DNA from: Jaltomata sinuosa
Taxonomy: Eukaryota; Streptophyta; Magnoliopsida; Solanales; Solanaceae
Direction: 5' to 3'
Assembly (NCBI GenBank): GCA_003996215.1
Contig: QJPP01000328.1
Span: 310,001-374,000 of the forward strand
DNA length: 64,000 bases
The notes under the pieces: generated by a model
Told to the model about the DNA's origin: nothing
The model's database searches: none
What the model saw: only the letters and a program-made list of their open reading frames with translations
In this document: positions 1-10,012 of the stretch, one piece after another
Numbering within the stretch: the stretch's first letter is position 1
How the letters are laid out: the number at the start of each line of letters is the position of its first letter
Position numbers and translations under genes: made by a program

Positions 1-205
1 TTCAAAATTTCAACTAACAACTAACTACACTTTACTTATTTTAAGTCACTAGTTCAAAATTTTAACTTAATACACTTCATTATTTTAAGTCACTAGTTCA
101 AAATTTCAATTAACAACTAACTACACTTTACTTATTTTAAGTCACTAGTCCACAATTTTAACTTACTAAATTTCACAATTTTAAGTCACTAGTTCATATT
201 TTCAG
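1..205. repeat. Degenerate AT-rich short tandem repeat
   Basis: Imperfect copies of a roughly 50-70 bp unit follow one another. The shared core reads TTTTAAGTCACTAGTTCA followed by AATTTCAA. The same unit reappears at 895-1055, so the array seems to have been split by the sequence at 206-890. There is no coding potential. It probably belongs to the interior of the CACTA element whose end is at 3949. Confidence 0.6.
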
Positions 206-214
206 TTTATATGC

Positions 215-510
215 ATGATAATGATGTGCCAAACACAATCAGTAGCCCAATGGCTCACAAATAAACCTATCGGCCCTGCACAGGCTCCAATCGCTCTACA
301 GCATACATAACCAGCTCTATAATCGAGATATCGATGTCCGAGACTCACGGACATTCCCAAATAACCCACCATCTATGGTCCAGAGGCATAATCAAGGCCA
401 CACAGGGCCACAAGGGTAATACTACCAACTAAAACGAATACTACAACCATAAAGCGGACAAGGTCTGGGATGCAAAGCTAATAAAATCCAACCCAAGGAT
501 GCTAATTAGT
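215..510 (-). mobile_element. Gypsy LTR fragment related to the LTR at 48286-52048
   Basis: This stretch is alignable by eye, in the same orientation, with about 50205-50515 inside the long LTR of element G. Shared words include TAGCCCAATGGCTCACAAA, CACCATCTATGGTCCAGAGG, GACAAGGTCTG and CAACCCAAGGATGCTAATTA. It is a partial LTR copy without its termini. Orientation is inferred from the G LTR, which reads on the minus strand. Confidence 0.7.
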
Positions 511-513
511 ATT

Positions 514-832
514 AAGTGTCAACACTAGATGGACACAAATTGATCTTGCAAGAAAATCAATTTTGTCATCAATAGGATCAACTAGTCTGGACACTTACTA
601 ATCAACCACATTATAATCAAATTAAAGACTAAGTGTCAACACTAGATGGACACAAATTGATCTTGCAAGAAAATCAATTGTGTCATCAATAGGATCAACT
701 AGTGTTGACACTTATGCTAATCAACGACATTATAACTAAATTAAAGACTAAGTGTCAACACTAGGTGGACATAAATTGATCTTGCAAGAAAATCAATTTT
801 GTCATCAATAGGATCAACTAGTATTGACACTT
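514..832. repeat. Three tandem 83-bp foldback units
   Basis: Units lie at 514-596, 631-713 and 750-832. Each begins with AAGTGTCAACACTAG and ends with its inverted complement; the match is perfect in the middle unit and slightly decayed in the outer two. Inner arms GACACAAATTGAT and ATCAATTGTGTC pair again, and the apex holds the palindrome CTTGCAAG. Spacers of 34-36 bp (AATCAA, CATTATAA, AAATTAAAGACT) are also repeated, so the period is 117-119 bp. Each unit could form a long hairpin. It may be a small foldback element amplified in tandem. Confidence 0.85.
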
Positions 833-894
833 ATGCTAAACAAATACATTATCACGCTAATAATTAAATAAACTAAATTAAAGACTAAGTTTCC

Positions 895-1250
895 TATTCC
901 AATTCATTACAAGTCACTATCTCACAATTTGAACTCACTATACTTCACTATTTTAAGTAACTTGTTCATAATTTCAAGTCATTATACTTCACTATTCTAA
1001 GTCCTAGTTCACATTTTCAATTCACTACTTCACTATTCAAATTCACTAGTTCACATCCACCATATAAAATAAACTAATTAACAATAATAAACCCTAATTA
1101 AATGATAAATCCTAATTTAGTAACTAAAATTAACAATAACATGCCCTAGTTAAATGATAAATCCTAATTTAGTAACTAAAATTAACAATGATAAACCCTA
1201 ATTTAATAACTATAATTAATTAACAAGAAAATTAAAATTAGGATGACTTA
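895..1250. repeat. AT-rich degenerate tandem repeats
   Basis: Positions 895-1055 continue the TTCACTATTTTAAGT-type unit seen at 1-205. Positions 1075-1215 hold about three copies of a roughly 50-bp unit built on ATAAACCCTAATTAAATGAT and AGTAACTAAAATTAACAAT. No open frame of note is present. Confidence 0.6.
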
Positions 1251-1333
1251 GGAAGTCTTAGAACTAAATGTGAACTGGGAGATCCTAGTGTTAATAGGAT
1301 TGTGGGAAAGTCCGAGTTTTACGTTGGACCAGG

Positions 1334-1680
1334 ATGGGATCCCCCACCGGAGCAGCAACAGCGACGGCGACAGGCGGCAGCGGCAGGCGACAACAACCTT
1401 CAGCGGCAGTAGCCTTCATCAGCAGCAGCGGCAGCAGCCTTCAGCAGGAGCAGCCTTCAGCAGCAGCATTCAGCAGCATTCAGCAGCAGCAGCCTTCAGC
1501 AGCAGCAGCGGCAGCAGCCTTCAGCAGCAGCAGCGGCAGCAGCCTTCAGCAGCAGCAGCGGCAGCAGTGGAAGGCGGAGAAGGGGGGGACGCCGGAGGAA
1601 AGGTTTTCGGAGGGAGGGGGCGCCGGAGGGAGGGGGCGCCGGAGGTGAGGGTGGTGGTCGATCGGGGAGAGAGAGTGTGT
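1334..1680 (-). other. CAG/GGCAGC-rich segment, possible CACTA 5' exon
   Basis: This is an abrupt GC-rich island in AT-rich surroundings. It consists of CAGCAGCAGCGGCAGCAGCC-type repeats (about 1370-1570) followed by GGCGCCGGAGGGAGGG duplications (about 1610-1645). On the plus strand it translates to Gln/Ser/Ala-rich low-complexity peptide in more than one frame, so the open frames there are a by-product of the repeat. On the minus strand the same stretch reads like a leader: AAACCCTAACACCCTAACAC, then CTCTCTCTCCCC, then GCC-rich codons. That would fit the first exon of a minus-strand CACTA element entering at 3949. The exon assignment is inference; no known protein is recognised. Confidence 0.4.
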
Positions 1681-1737
1681 CTGAGTGTGAGTGTTAGGGT
1701 GTTAGGGTTTTTAGGTAATAAAATTTTAAAAAAAAAA

Positions 1738-1823
1738 ACCGACCAATTGAGGTCGGTTTTACTAAAAAATAAATTTTTAATAAAGTATTTTTTGATAAAA
1801 CCGACCACTTGAGGTCGGTTTTT
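1738..1823. repeat. Two ACCGACC...GGTCGGT palindromes
   Basis: Two palindromes, ACCGACCAATTGAGGTCGGT at about 1739 and a CACTTGA-centred copy at about 1801, match the subterminal palindromes at 3240-3935 in arm sequence. They are separated by AT-rich spacer. They mark this stretch as part of the same CACTA element. Confidence 0.7.
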
Positions 1824-1884
1824 AAAAAAAAATTAAAAGTAATGAATAAAAATTATTTAATCATCAACATATTTCATAAACTCG

Positions 1885-3005
1885 GATACATTATTGATTC
1901 GTTACATTACTCAATGATTATGCTACTATACAATGTATTTCATACTACTTGAATGGATTTATCAATCGATTAATTAATTAGTTTTTGAATACGTACTATA
2001 TATGTACATCATGACTAGACGAGACATATATTTAAGACGACGGACCAGTAATATATAGGACTTGGTTAATTATATTACTCAACGATCGTCATCGTATAGT
2101 ACCTCATATGTACGTAATACAACGTATTCCACTAGCTACTTGGATGAATTGTCGATTAGTTAATTAGCTTTTGAATATGTACTATATATATAAACATACA
2201 TCACTAAAGACGAGACATATATATTCAAGATGATGGACCATTTAATATACAGGACTTGATTAATTATATTACTCTAAGATCGTATATTACCTCATATATG
2301 TACGTAATACAATGTATTCCATACTACTTGGATGGATTATCGATTGGTTAATTAGCTTTTGAATACGTACTATATATATACGTACAATATCGCCACAAAA
2401 AAACATATATTCAAGACGACAGATCATTACTATATATATAGGACTTGGTTATTTACATTACTCAACAATCGTATATTACCTCGTGTGTACGTAATACAAT
2501 GGTATTCCACTGCTTGGATGGATTATCGATTAGTTAATTAGCTTTTGAATACGTACTATATATATACGTACATCACTAGACGAGACATATATTCAAGACG
2601 ACGGATCATTATAGTACATAGAATAACTTGGTTAATTATATTCAATGATCGTATATTAACTCATATGTACGTAATATACAACATATTCCATACTACTTGG
2701 ATATGGATTATATATCGATTGGTTAATTAGCTTTTGAATACGTACTATGTATATACGTACATCACTAGACGAGACATATATTCAAGACGATGGATCATTA
2801 TTATATATAATATATAGGACTTGGTTAATTACATTTCTCAATGATCGTATATTAACTCATATGTACGTAATATATGACGTATCCATACTACGTATTTGGA
2901 TATGTATTATCGATCGGTTAATTAGCTTTTGAATACGTACTATATATATATATACGTATATACATCACTAGACGAGACATATGTATATTCAAGACGATGT
3001 ATAAG
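1885..3005. repeat. AT-rich ~187-bp tandem array
   Basis: Units starting with GCTTTTGAATACGTACTATA occur at about 1981, 2167, 2355, 2541, 2730 and 2935, giving spacings of 186, 188, 186, 189 and 205 bp. A partial unit precedes them from about 1885 and the last is truncated near 3005. Conserved words within units are CACTAGACGAGACATATATT, CAAGACGA and TATGTACGTAATA. The short open frames here (about 60 codons) are repeat by-products. The array lies inside the CACTA-1 element. Confidence 0.9.
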
Positions 3006-3194
3006 TTATGAGGGAATCTATGTATTATCTTATACAGGATATAGAAGGTGGAATAAGTAATACTTGTATAATTAATACATGAATAACTAATCCCTACATA
3101 ACTAATACATGTATAAATAATATATAGATTCCCTCATAACTAATATCTACATTACTAATACCTATATAACTTTAACTAGCTACCAAACGACCCC
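3000..3194. mobile_element. Tourist-like MITE, partly degraded
   Basis: The right end reads CTACCAAACGACCCC followed by TTA, matching the common plant PIF/Harbinger-type terminal repeat (GGGGTCGTTTGGTAG on the other strand) and its 3-bp TTA target. Internal inverted arms GTTATGAGGGAATCTAT (about 3006) and ATAGATTCCCTCATAAC (about 3126) can pair, and short TAATACATG-type repeats lie between them. A clean left terminal repeat is not seen, so the left part is truncated or diverged. Confidence 0.6.
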
Positions 3195-3239
3195 TTAGTG
3201 TTATACACAATAGAAAAATAGTGATTATTACAAATATTT

Positions 3240-3935
3240 TAAAGGTAATACCGACATCCGGAGGTCGATTTTATTCAAAATAATTAAATAAAAGTAAAAT
3301 ACCGACCTCCGGAGGTCGGTATTACCTTTAATTTTAATGAAAATAAAAGTAAAATACCGACCTCCGGTATGTTAAATAAATAATACCGACCTCTGAATGT
3401 CGGTATTAATATTATTTTTATTTTATAATATAAATAAAATAATTAAATAAAAAATAAAAAATAAATACCGACTTCGGGAAGTCACTATGAGAATAATTTA
3501 AGGTAAATAAAATCAATTATGTAAATTTAATATTACCGACATCAAGAAGTCGGTATTAATTTGTTTTTTTTTGTTTTTTTATCTTATAAATAACTGTCCT
3601 CCGGAGGACGGTTTATTTAAAAGTTATTAAAAATATTTTTTTATATTTTTTTATATTTAATTGAGATAAATTTAAATTTTATTTTTTATTTACTAATTCG
3701 ATACTGACTACAAGAGGTCGGTTTTTCTTAATTTTATTTTTTTTTGGGAAAGTTTCCGACCATCGGAGGTCGGTATTTGGTTTTCCCGCATTTTTTTTCC
3801 AAATAAACCGACATCTTGAAGTCGGTTTTCTTAAGAAAATAAAATAATTTTTTGTTTTTAACAATACCGACTTCCGGAGGTCGGAAATTACCGACTTCCA
3901 TAGGAAGTCGGTAATTTTGAGGTCGGTATTCACAG
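3240..3935. repeat. CACTA subterminal palindrome array
   Basis: About thirteen imperfect palindromes of the form ACCGACNTCNNGANGTCGGT lie at roughly 3248, 3301, 3357, 3391, 3468, 3535, 3592, 3704, 3748, 3807, 3866, 3890 and 3919, separated by AT-rich spacers. Their density and position beside the CACTA terminus fit the subterminal transposase-binding repeats of this superfamily. Short open frames across it are not genes. Confidence 0.85.
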
Positions 3936-3949
3936 TTTTTTTAGTAGTG

Positions 3950-4151
3950 TGTTGGTATGGATTGTAATTAGCAAAGTGTTGGTATAAAAGCCCAATTAAT
4001 TTCATGTGGGTTGGTATTTTTGAAATTTGCTCACTAAAAATTGCCTTTTAACGACGGGAACAAAATTGTGTCGCTATAAATACACTTTTAACGACCGGAT
4101 TCCTATCCCTTCGTTAAGTGTTGGTCGTTAAAAGTCAAATTTCTTGTAGTG
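3950..4151 (-). mobile_element. Second CACTA terminus (CACTA-2)
   Basis: Read on the minus strand from 4151 the sequence begins CACTACAAGAAATTTGAC. It is followed by TTTTAACGAC subterminal words at about 4132, 4088 and 4049. This differs from the CACTA-1 subterminal motif, so it is another family. CACTA-1 appears inserted into it. TAA lies immediately outside at 4152-4154. The rest of CACTA-2 was not located. Confidence 0.65.
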
Positions 4152-4154
4152 TAA

Positions 4155-4852
4155 GTTGAGTCTAGGGATTCAATGGATGAAAGGAACCCACTAATGAAAT
4201 CCCACATATCTGGAAGAAGATTCTACGGTTGAACCTTTGGATTTGGGGCTGAACATGAAGAAAACCCTCCAGCTTTTTCTTGAGAGAAAACGTTTCTTTT
4301 CTTGTTTGAAACTGCTAAGTGTCGATTTAGTTTAGGAGTAATGAGGAAAAAAGAGTAAAACCCCTTTAATTACTCCCAAAATAACTTAGGATCAGAGTTA
4401 ATAGAATTGAAAAAAGACCAAAATGCCCCGGACTTAAAATGAAAAGTTACAGAAATCCTTCACTGGATGGGCCGCCCGACGAGTCGGCCAGGGCATCAGA
4501 CTAGGGCAAATTGGGGCTGGTCCTCTGGACATTCCTCATGATGGCTCCCACGGCCCGTCGCATCCACGATGGCCGTGGTGATTTCCCGTTGGGGCTGAGG
4601 AGACTTGGGAGGGGCACTGGTGGTTTCGCACGGGCTGCCCTATGGCCCTTCGGATCTCTGACGCCCGTGGGGACCCTTTTTTGGCTGAGGTAAGCTGACA
4701 GAGCCTCTGGGCTCTTCCCACGGGGATCCCGATGGGACATCGTGTCCACAACACCCGTGGGTCAGCCCGTGGAACCTGACTGGAGTTGAAATTTTCTGAG
4801 TTCTTTCTGAGTTCTAGGTTTTAAATGATGGTCTGAGTTTTGGGGTGTTACA
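4155..4852 (-). mobile_element. Truncated chromovirus LTR (TGTAACACC family)
   Basis: The right end at 4852 (GGGGTGTTACA on the plus strand) is the U3 start of the same LTR family as 10013-12217 and 18777-20993. The word GGAACCCACTA near 4186 and TTTGGGGCTGAAC near 4240 match those LTRs. The U3 palindrome array here uses CCCACGGGCGT-type motifs (4540-4770). The LTR is cut on the left by the CACTA-2 terminus. No internal region accompanies it. Confidence 0.75.
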
Positions 4853-6850
4853 TTGTACTTGCCAACATCGATATGATCGCCAATTCCAGGAAAATAGGTT
4901 GCAAATATTAATGTTAATATTATATGTTGTATATGATAGATAAATAGGGCCTTTGTGGTGTCTTCTCTGCTAGCTGGAGTTCAGGTGGCAACAAAATTTA
5001 GAAGACAATCCATAGGATAGCTACAAACTTGTAATTTCTTTTAGAAGATCATATGAGAAGAAAAATTCTTTTAAATTTGATAAATTTACTTGCAGAATTT
5101 GTAGTTTACTAAAGACAAAAAAAACATAAAATAATAAGAATACACAAACTCATGTTTATTGAGATATACACTGGAGAAAAGGGAAGCTCTGAACTCTTCT
5201 ATTTCTTAAACTATCAAGAACCGGAGTCATCTTATGAGTAGAAAAGGCATTAGCTCAGTTTGGGGTATCCAATGAAGATGTACTACTTTAATGTGCATGC
5301 ATGCTACATCCATACTATCAGGAAATCTTAAAGAGTTTCAAGATCTTGTATTTTTAAGGTGTACATGATGTGAAACTATTTTACTAGATGTACTTTTTGA
5401 AATGCAAACGTCATGAGATAACATATTTTTCACTAGGTTAGAATTCTCATATGGCTTGTGCTTTTTGTGGTTTATGAGTAAAGAAAAAGATAAGCTACAT
5501 ATATAAAAGAGGAAGATAGTTAGTCAATAGGTCTTACATGTGTTGAAAAGAAGCATGTTCCTTCTACAATCTGTTTTTACATTGTGCTTTAATCTCACAA
5601 ATTTGATAGTTTATAATTTTTTTGGGACTGAAATTAAAATTTGAAGGACAGTTGCATCTGATTGCACTATGTTTCTATTTTTAGTACAAATTAAAGTTGG
5701 TTAATAATGCAGAATCCCAGTTATAGCTTGTGGAAGCACTTGTATAGACAATGAAAATGTTTTCTTTTATTTTGGTTTTCCTGACTTCTCTTTTTGGGAT
5801 GTAATGTCAACTCTCTCTTTGTGCTGATTTTTTATTTCTACTATAATGCTTACCTCTTAAAATTGAAAAGAATAAAATTATCAAATGGCTTGTACAATGT
5901 GTTTATCCTTTATTTTTTGTAGAGTTTCTTTTAGTACTACACTCCCTGGCAGTTAGAAATTAACTATAGAATGCATTTTTATATATGTTATAAGGTGCTC
6001 TTGAAAAAAATGGCAAACACTAACGCTTGTGGCTAAAGTATTCTTGTATCCTAAGAAGAATAAATGACCCAGCAACCCAAGTCTTTGTCCACCTAGTCTC
6101 TCTATTTGTTAGATCGATACACTGGTCCAGTGAGTTCTATTTTCATCTTTACTTTTTGAATCCATCTTATTAACTTGTGTTTTCTTTCTTCTGACAGTTC
6201 TCTTCTCAAATAATTTTTTTGGGGACAATTCCTAGTGTTGTGTTTGCTTTCTTGGGGTTAGTTTTGCTTTCCATTTTTCTTTGGTTTCAATGTTTGTTAT
6301 TCATGGAGTTCACTTATCGAATAAATTATTTTCTTTCTTTTGACATTTGCATTGAGTTTTTTATCTTCTCAAATAAATTTCCTTTGGTTGCTCCTATAAA
6401 TTGTGTTGTCTTTCATTATGGTTAATGATCTTGATTTTTGTGAAACACAAAAAGATAAAGAAGCGGTTGCAAGCAAGTAAACTGACATAAACTTGTTATT
6501 TTATCAGATCAATTTAAAATCTGAAGAACCGACATGTACATGGAGTGAAGCGCCAGTATGATCAACCAAAAATGAAAGACCAAGTTGAATAACAAGATAT
6601 ACCTATTTCCTGTTTTGTTAGGAGTTATTTAAAGATGTTCCCGTTATACATGCTACATTTTTATTCTCTTTTGTTAGGAGGTGAAGAATATAACGTCATA
6701 CAGTTATGATATGTATATTTTCTTAATGTATACTCTTTATTCTTTGTAATTAGGAATGAAATTCTATATGAAACTATGTATTTCTAGATGTATTTTATAT
6801 ATGAAATAATTAACTAGTAATTAGTTTATATGTATTTTTATAGTAACAAC
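4853..6850. other. AT-rich region with no recognised gene
   Basis: About 2 kb of AT-rich, apparently single-copy-like sequence. No open frame exceeds about 70 codons and none resembles a known family. T-rich tracts ending in CAG (for example near 6195) could be intron-like, but no exon pair could be supported. It may be the interior of the CACTA element ending at 7213, a decayed gene fragment or plain intergenic DNA. Confidence 0.4.
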
Positions 6851-7213
6851 CGTAGAATGATTTAATTTTTGGTTGTCCTTGAAAGTTAACAGACAACAGT
6901 GAAGGTAAAATCTGATCGCTACAGCATTTTTAAGGACTAGATTTGTCATCGTAATAAAGTAAATAACGACTGAAATGTCAATTAGTGACAAAACAATTTG
7001 GTCGCGAAAAGAAGGTATAACAACCAGAGTAGTTGCCTTCGCTGGAGGATTTTAAAAAAATAAGATTAGAATCTCATCATTAACTTTTAATGTCAAAGCT
7101 TCTAGCGACCGGCGATGACTGGATTCTTACCACTTGTTATTAACTAATAACTACTGGATTAGGACTTTTTGTGATCAGATTTTCTCTCATTAAAGGTCTT
7201 TTTTCTTGTAGTA
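6851..7213 (-). mobile_element. Third CACTA-like terminus (CACTA-3)
   Basis: Read on the minus strand from 7213 the sequence begins TACTACAAGAAAAAAGACC, one base away from a canonical CACTA end. Further inward are short words such as AGCGACC and GTCGCTA-like motifs typical of CACTA subterminal regions. The matching opposite terminus was not identified, and the inner boundary given here is approximate. Confidence 0.5.
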
Positions 7214-8576
7214 TTTGACACTTTTTTAAAGTGTTTATGTGCTAGTTATATGTATGGAGAGTAATGGAGATTTAGGGATCCCGTATAGATGAGGTGATGA
7301 GCATCTATGCGAGTAGCGGTGTCATGTGAAGGGCTAAAAGTAATTAACTGACTTGCTTGGACTGTTTTCCTCTATTTAATAGCATACGAGTTCTGGATTG
7401 TACCTGATAGTGACTTGCTGAGTATGCTAATTGGTGATTATTCTCTCATTTAAGATTTCGACCCTTCTCATGGTGATAATTGGTGAAATATTGAGACTTT
7501 GACTAGTCAAATTATGAAAAGAGAGATTTACTATTTGTGAAAGTTGATAGAGAGTAACTTTGACTGATATTTGAATCGACACATGATATGAAATGATTTA
7601 CTTGATATTACGTATGATATTTGGGATTGAAGTAGCACGCCTGCATATCATATATTGCATTTCATTGGGATCGGAGTTGTACGCCTGTATATTATATATT
7701 ATATATTACATAGACCAAAGTTACATGCATGCACAATATTATTAAGAATAGAGTGGCATGTCTGCCCAGTACATGGACCTCGCGAGTCCCACATGGGTCT
7801 CAACTAGCTATATAGAGGCGTGGGTGTGTACGTAGCATATGCATTGCATTCACCCATGCATTTCCTCTTTATTCGAGTTGAATTATTCTAATATTAGATT
7901 GGGAAGTATGAAATGATAATGTGATTCCTTAACCTAATTTGATTGCTTTGGGATAGTACTTGTACGCTGAGTTATATATATATATATACATACATATATA
8001 TATATATATATACATATATATATTTATATATATCATTTTGGTGATTGTTTTATCTGTTATTCTAGGTGTGACCTTCCTATTTGCAGGTTCGTATAGATTG
8101 TAGTGAATAACTATGTGTTGATGGTTCTCGCCATCACTTTGAGTTTAGGTCAGCCAATATTGCTGCTGAGTACATGTGTTTTCATACTCATGCTTGTTGA
8201 TTTCTGCACTTTGCATGTAGGTACTGATCCTGTTCTCCCTGGACGTTGAGTGGTATCGCGCTTGCTCCATTTTCTAGATTAGAGGTAGCGGTTGATTTAA
8301 CTACAACACCTACCATTTTCATCTATCTTTACTTTCTAGATTATTTCTACATTTGAGATACTTGGGTTCTTGTTATATCGATACTACTCATACATGCTTG
8401 TACTTGATGACTTCCAGTTCTTGGGATGGTTTTGTGTTATTTTGAGAGATGATCAATTATCGTTATTATCTCCTTCATGTATCTTTTTACTCTTTCCTTT
8501 ATTTTGTGTGTTGGGTTGGATTACCTATTGCCGGGGTATGATAGGTGTTTTCATGATCGAGTTTTGGGTCATGACA
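7214..8576 (+). mobile_element. 5' LTR (3' part) of a truncated gypsy element E
   Basis: The sequence ends with GGGTCATGACA at 8576 and is followed three bases later by an initiator-Met primer binding site, which fixes it as the end of a 5' LTR. Repeated words of the type GGGATCGGAGTTGTACGCC (7625-7700) are internal LTR repeats. The U3 start was not found; the left limit is set by the CACTA-like end at 7213. An AT microsatellite lies at 7973-8031. Short open frames in it are not genes. Confidence 0.7.
7973..8031. repeat. (TA)n microsatellite with CATA interruptions
   Basis: Alternating TA tract broken by ACATACAT and ATTTAT. It lies inside the LTR of element E. Confidence 0.9.
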
Positions 8577-8579
8577 AGT

Positions 8580-8591
8580 TGGTATCAGGGC
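8580..8591 (+). other. Primer binding site, tRNA-iMet type
   Basis: TGGTATCAGGGC differs by one base from TGGTATCAGAGC, the complement of the plant initiator tRNA-Met 3' end. It lies three bases after the LTR end, as expected for Ty3/gypsy and Ty1/copia elements. Confidence 0.85.
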
Positions 8592-8799
8592 ACTAGGTTC
8601 ATTGGTCTCACAAGTACAAGCCGAGTCTAGTAGAGTCTTGCAGATCAGTGCGAAGACATTCATTATCTATCTTCAAGAGGCTATAGGACTTTAGGAAATT
8701 TCCTTCCTTCTTTCTTATCATGCAAAAAATTAGATCCACTAGCTACTGATATTCTTGTTGAATTATTTCATAGATAGTGAGGACTCCTGCTACTGTAGA

Positions 8800-9870
8800 G
8801 AGAGGTCAGGGCCTATTCCAACACCCGTGCTTGCTGCCCATGCCAGGGGTTACGAACGAGGCAGAGGACGTGGTAGGGGTCGTGGAAAAGGTCATGCTAA
8901 GGATAGAGCCTAGACAATTGCTCATGTTCCAGTCATGGTAGAGTCTCCTAATGGTGGGCATGTGTTTGAGGATGATCAGGTTCCGGTTGAAGAGGTGGGA
9001 CAAGGTCAGGCTCTACCTGGCTGCTCTGGTACTTCAAGGCAACTTGATTTATGTGTTGGATTTGTTAAAAGGTATAGGTCAGAGTGGTGGTGTGGCTAGT
9101 ACACCAGAGGGTTCACAAACTAAAGTTGGGGCTCAGACCCCAGATCAGTAGCCTATTCCAGTTTTTAATGGACTAGCGGGTTAGCCAGTGGCTGCAACAA
9201 CAAGATTTGATAGTATGCCTTTGTCGGGTAAAGAATCCATAGGAGTGTATAGGTTGGTCATGTTTGATGAGAAGCATAGAAGGTTTGAGAGATTCAGGAA
9301 GATTGATCCATCACAGTTTCAGGGTGGCTAGAGTGAGGATGCTTATGAGTTTTTGGTGAGTTGTCATGAGAGGCTTCAGGGTTTGGGATTGGTACAGACT
9401 CACGGTGTTGATTATACATCCTTGCATATGCGTGGACTTTCCAAGCAGCAGTGGCATTCTTATGTTGACTCTAGACCTACTCCTCTAAGTTGTTTGTGCA
9501 GACTTTTATGGATCCGTTTGTCCCTCGAATCTTGAGGGAAGAGCGTAGGCATCAGTTGGAGCACTTGACCCATGATGGGATCTTAGTAACTGAGTATGCG
9601 ACTCAACTATATGAATTGTCTCTCTATACCTTGGTGATTTTACCAGATGAGACTGAGAGGATTCACAGGTTCGTGATAGCTCTTACCTTCAGGATTCGGG
9701 AGGCGGTGTTTTCTACATCCTAGTTAACGGCTACTTTTTAGAAAGTAATAAAGACGGCTAAGGAGTTTGAGTTCATGTGTCTTGAGGTTGGGGAAAAGAG
9801 GGACAATAGGTCCCGCACTTCTGGTCAGTTCAAAGGCACCCTTGAAAAATCAAACTAGCTATTACATTCC
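8800..9870 (+). pseudogene. Decayed gag of gypsy element E
   Basis: This is the remnant of a retrotransposon capsid gene, spread over several frames with many stops. An early Gly/Arg-rich stretch (ARGYERGRGRGRGRGKG, about 8838-8895) is followed by a typical gag core. Recognisable pieces are DPSQFQGG then EDAYEFLVSCHERLQ (about 9306-9380), FMDPFVPRILREERRHQLE (about 9505-9560), and an end of the LPDETERIHRFVIAL type (about 9640-9685). That order matches the gag of plant gypsy chromoviruses that use an iMet primer. The nucleocapsid zinc knuckles and all of pol are missing; the next element begins at 10013. It cannot encode a working capsid. Confidence 0.75.
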
Positions 9871-10012
9871 CTAAGACCCGAAGTCATTGTGCAAGAACTT
9901 TAAAAATAATCAATGTCTAAGATATCCAAAGTACTGTAAAAGAAAAGAGGAGTTCATTGTCCATAAGAAGAAAAATGATCAAGAGACGATCCACGATAGC
10001 CTGAGATGTAGT
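9871..10012 (+). other. Short gag-adjacent remnant
   Basis: Probably the tail of the E gag region, with Lys/Asn-rich codons and no clear motif. It ends where the inverted LTR of the next element starts. Confidence 0.3.

Larger units (their letters stand above)
1..3949 (-). mobile_element. CACTA-type DNA transposon, one end (element CACTA-1)
   Basis: Read on the minus strand the terminus at 3949 begins CACTACTAAAAAAACTGTG, the expected CACTA end. It is followed inward by more than a dozen palindromes built on ACCGACCTCCGGAGGTCGGT, which are subterminal repeats where transposase would bind. The opposite end with CACTACTAAAA on the plus strand was not found, so the element is assumed to run off the left edge. 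No transposase ORF is seen in the window. It sits inside a second CACTA end (3950-4151), with TGT immediately outside the terminus as the possible 3-bp target duplicate. Confidence 0.7.

Noticed and set aside
1270..1812. 180-codon plus-strand ORF rich in Gln/Ser/Ala
   Set aside because: It is translation of a CAG/GGC repeat that is open in more than one frame. No domain is seen, and it runs into CACTA subterminal palindromes at its end.
2359..2932. Three similar ~60-codon ORFs
   Set aside because: They are the same frame of successive tandem-repeat units, not genes.
1885..3005. Possible CRISPR-like array
   Set aside because: Units are ~187 bp and repeat along their whole length with no unique spacers; this is an ordinary tandem repeat in a plant genome.
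8370..8630. 86-codon hydrophobic ORF
   Set aside because: It spans the end of an LTR and the primer binding site; the hydrophobic text comes from T-rich LTR sequence.
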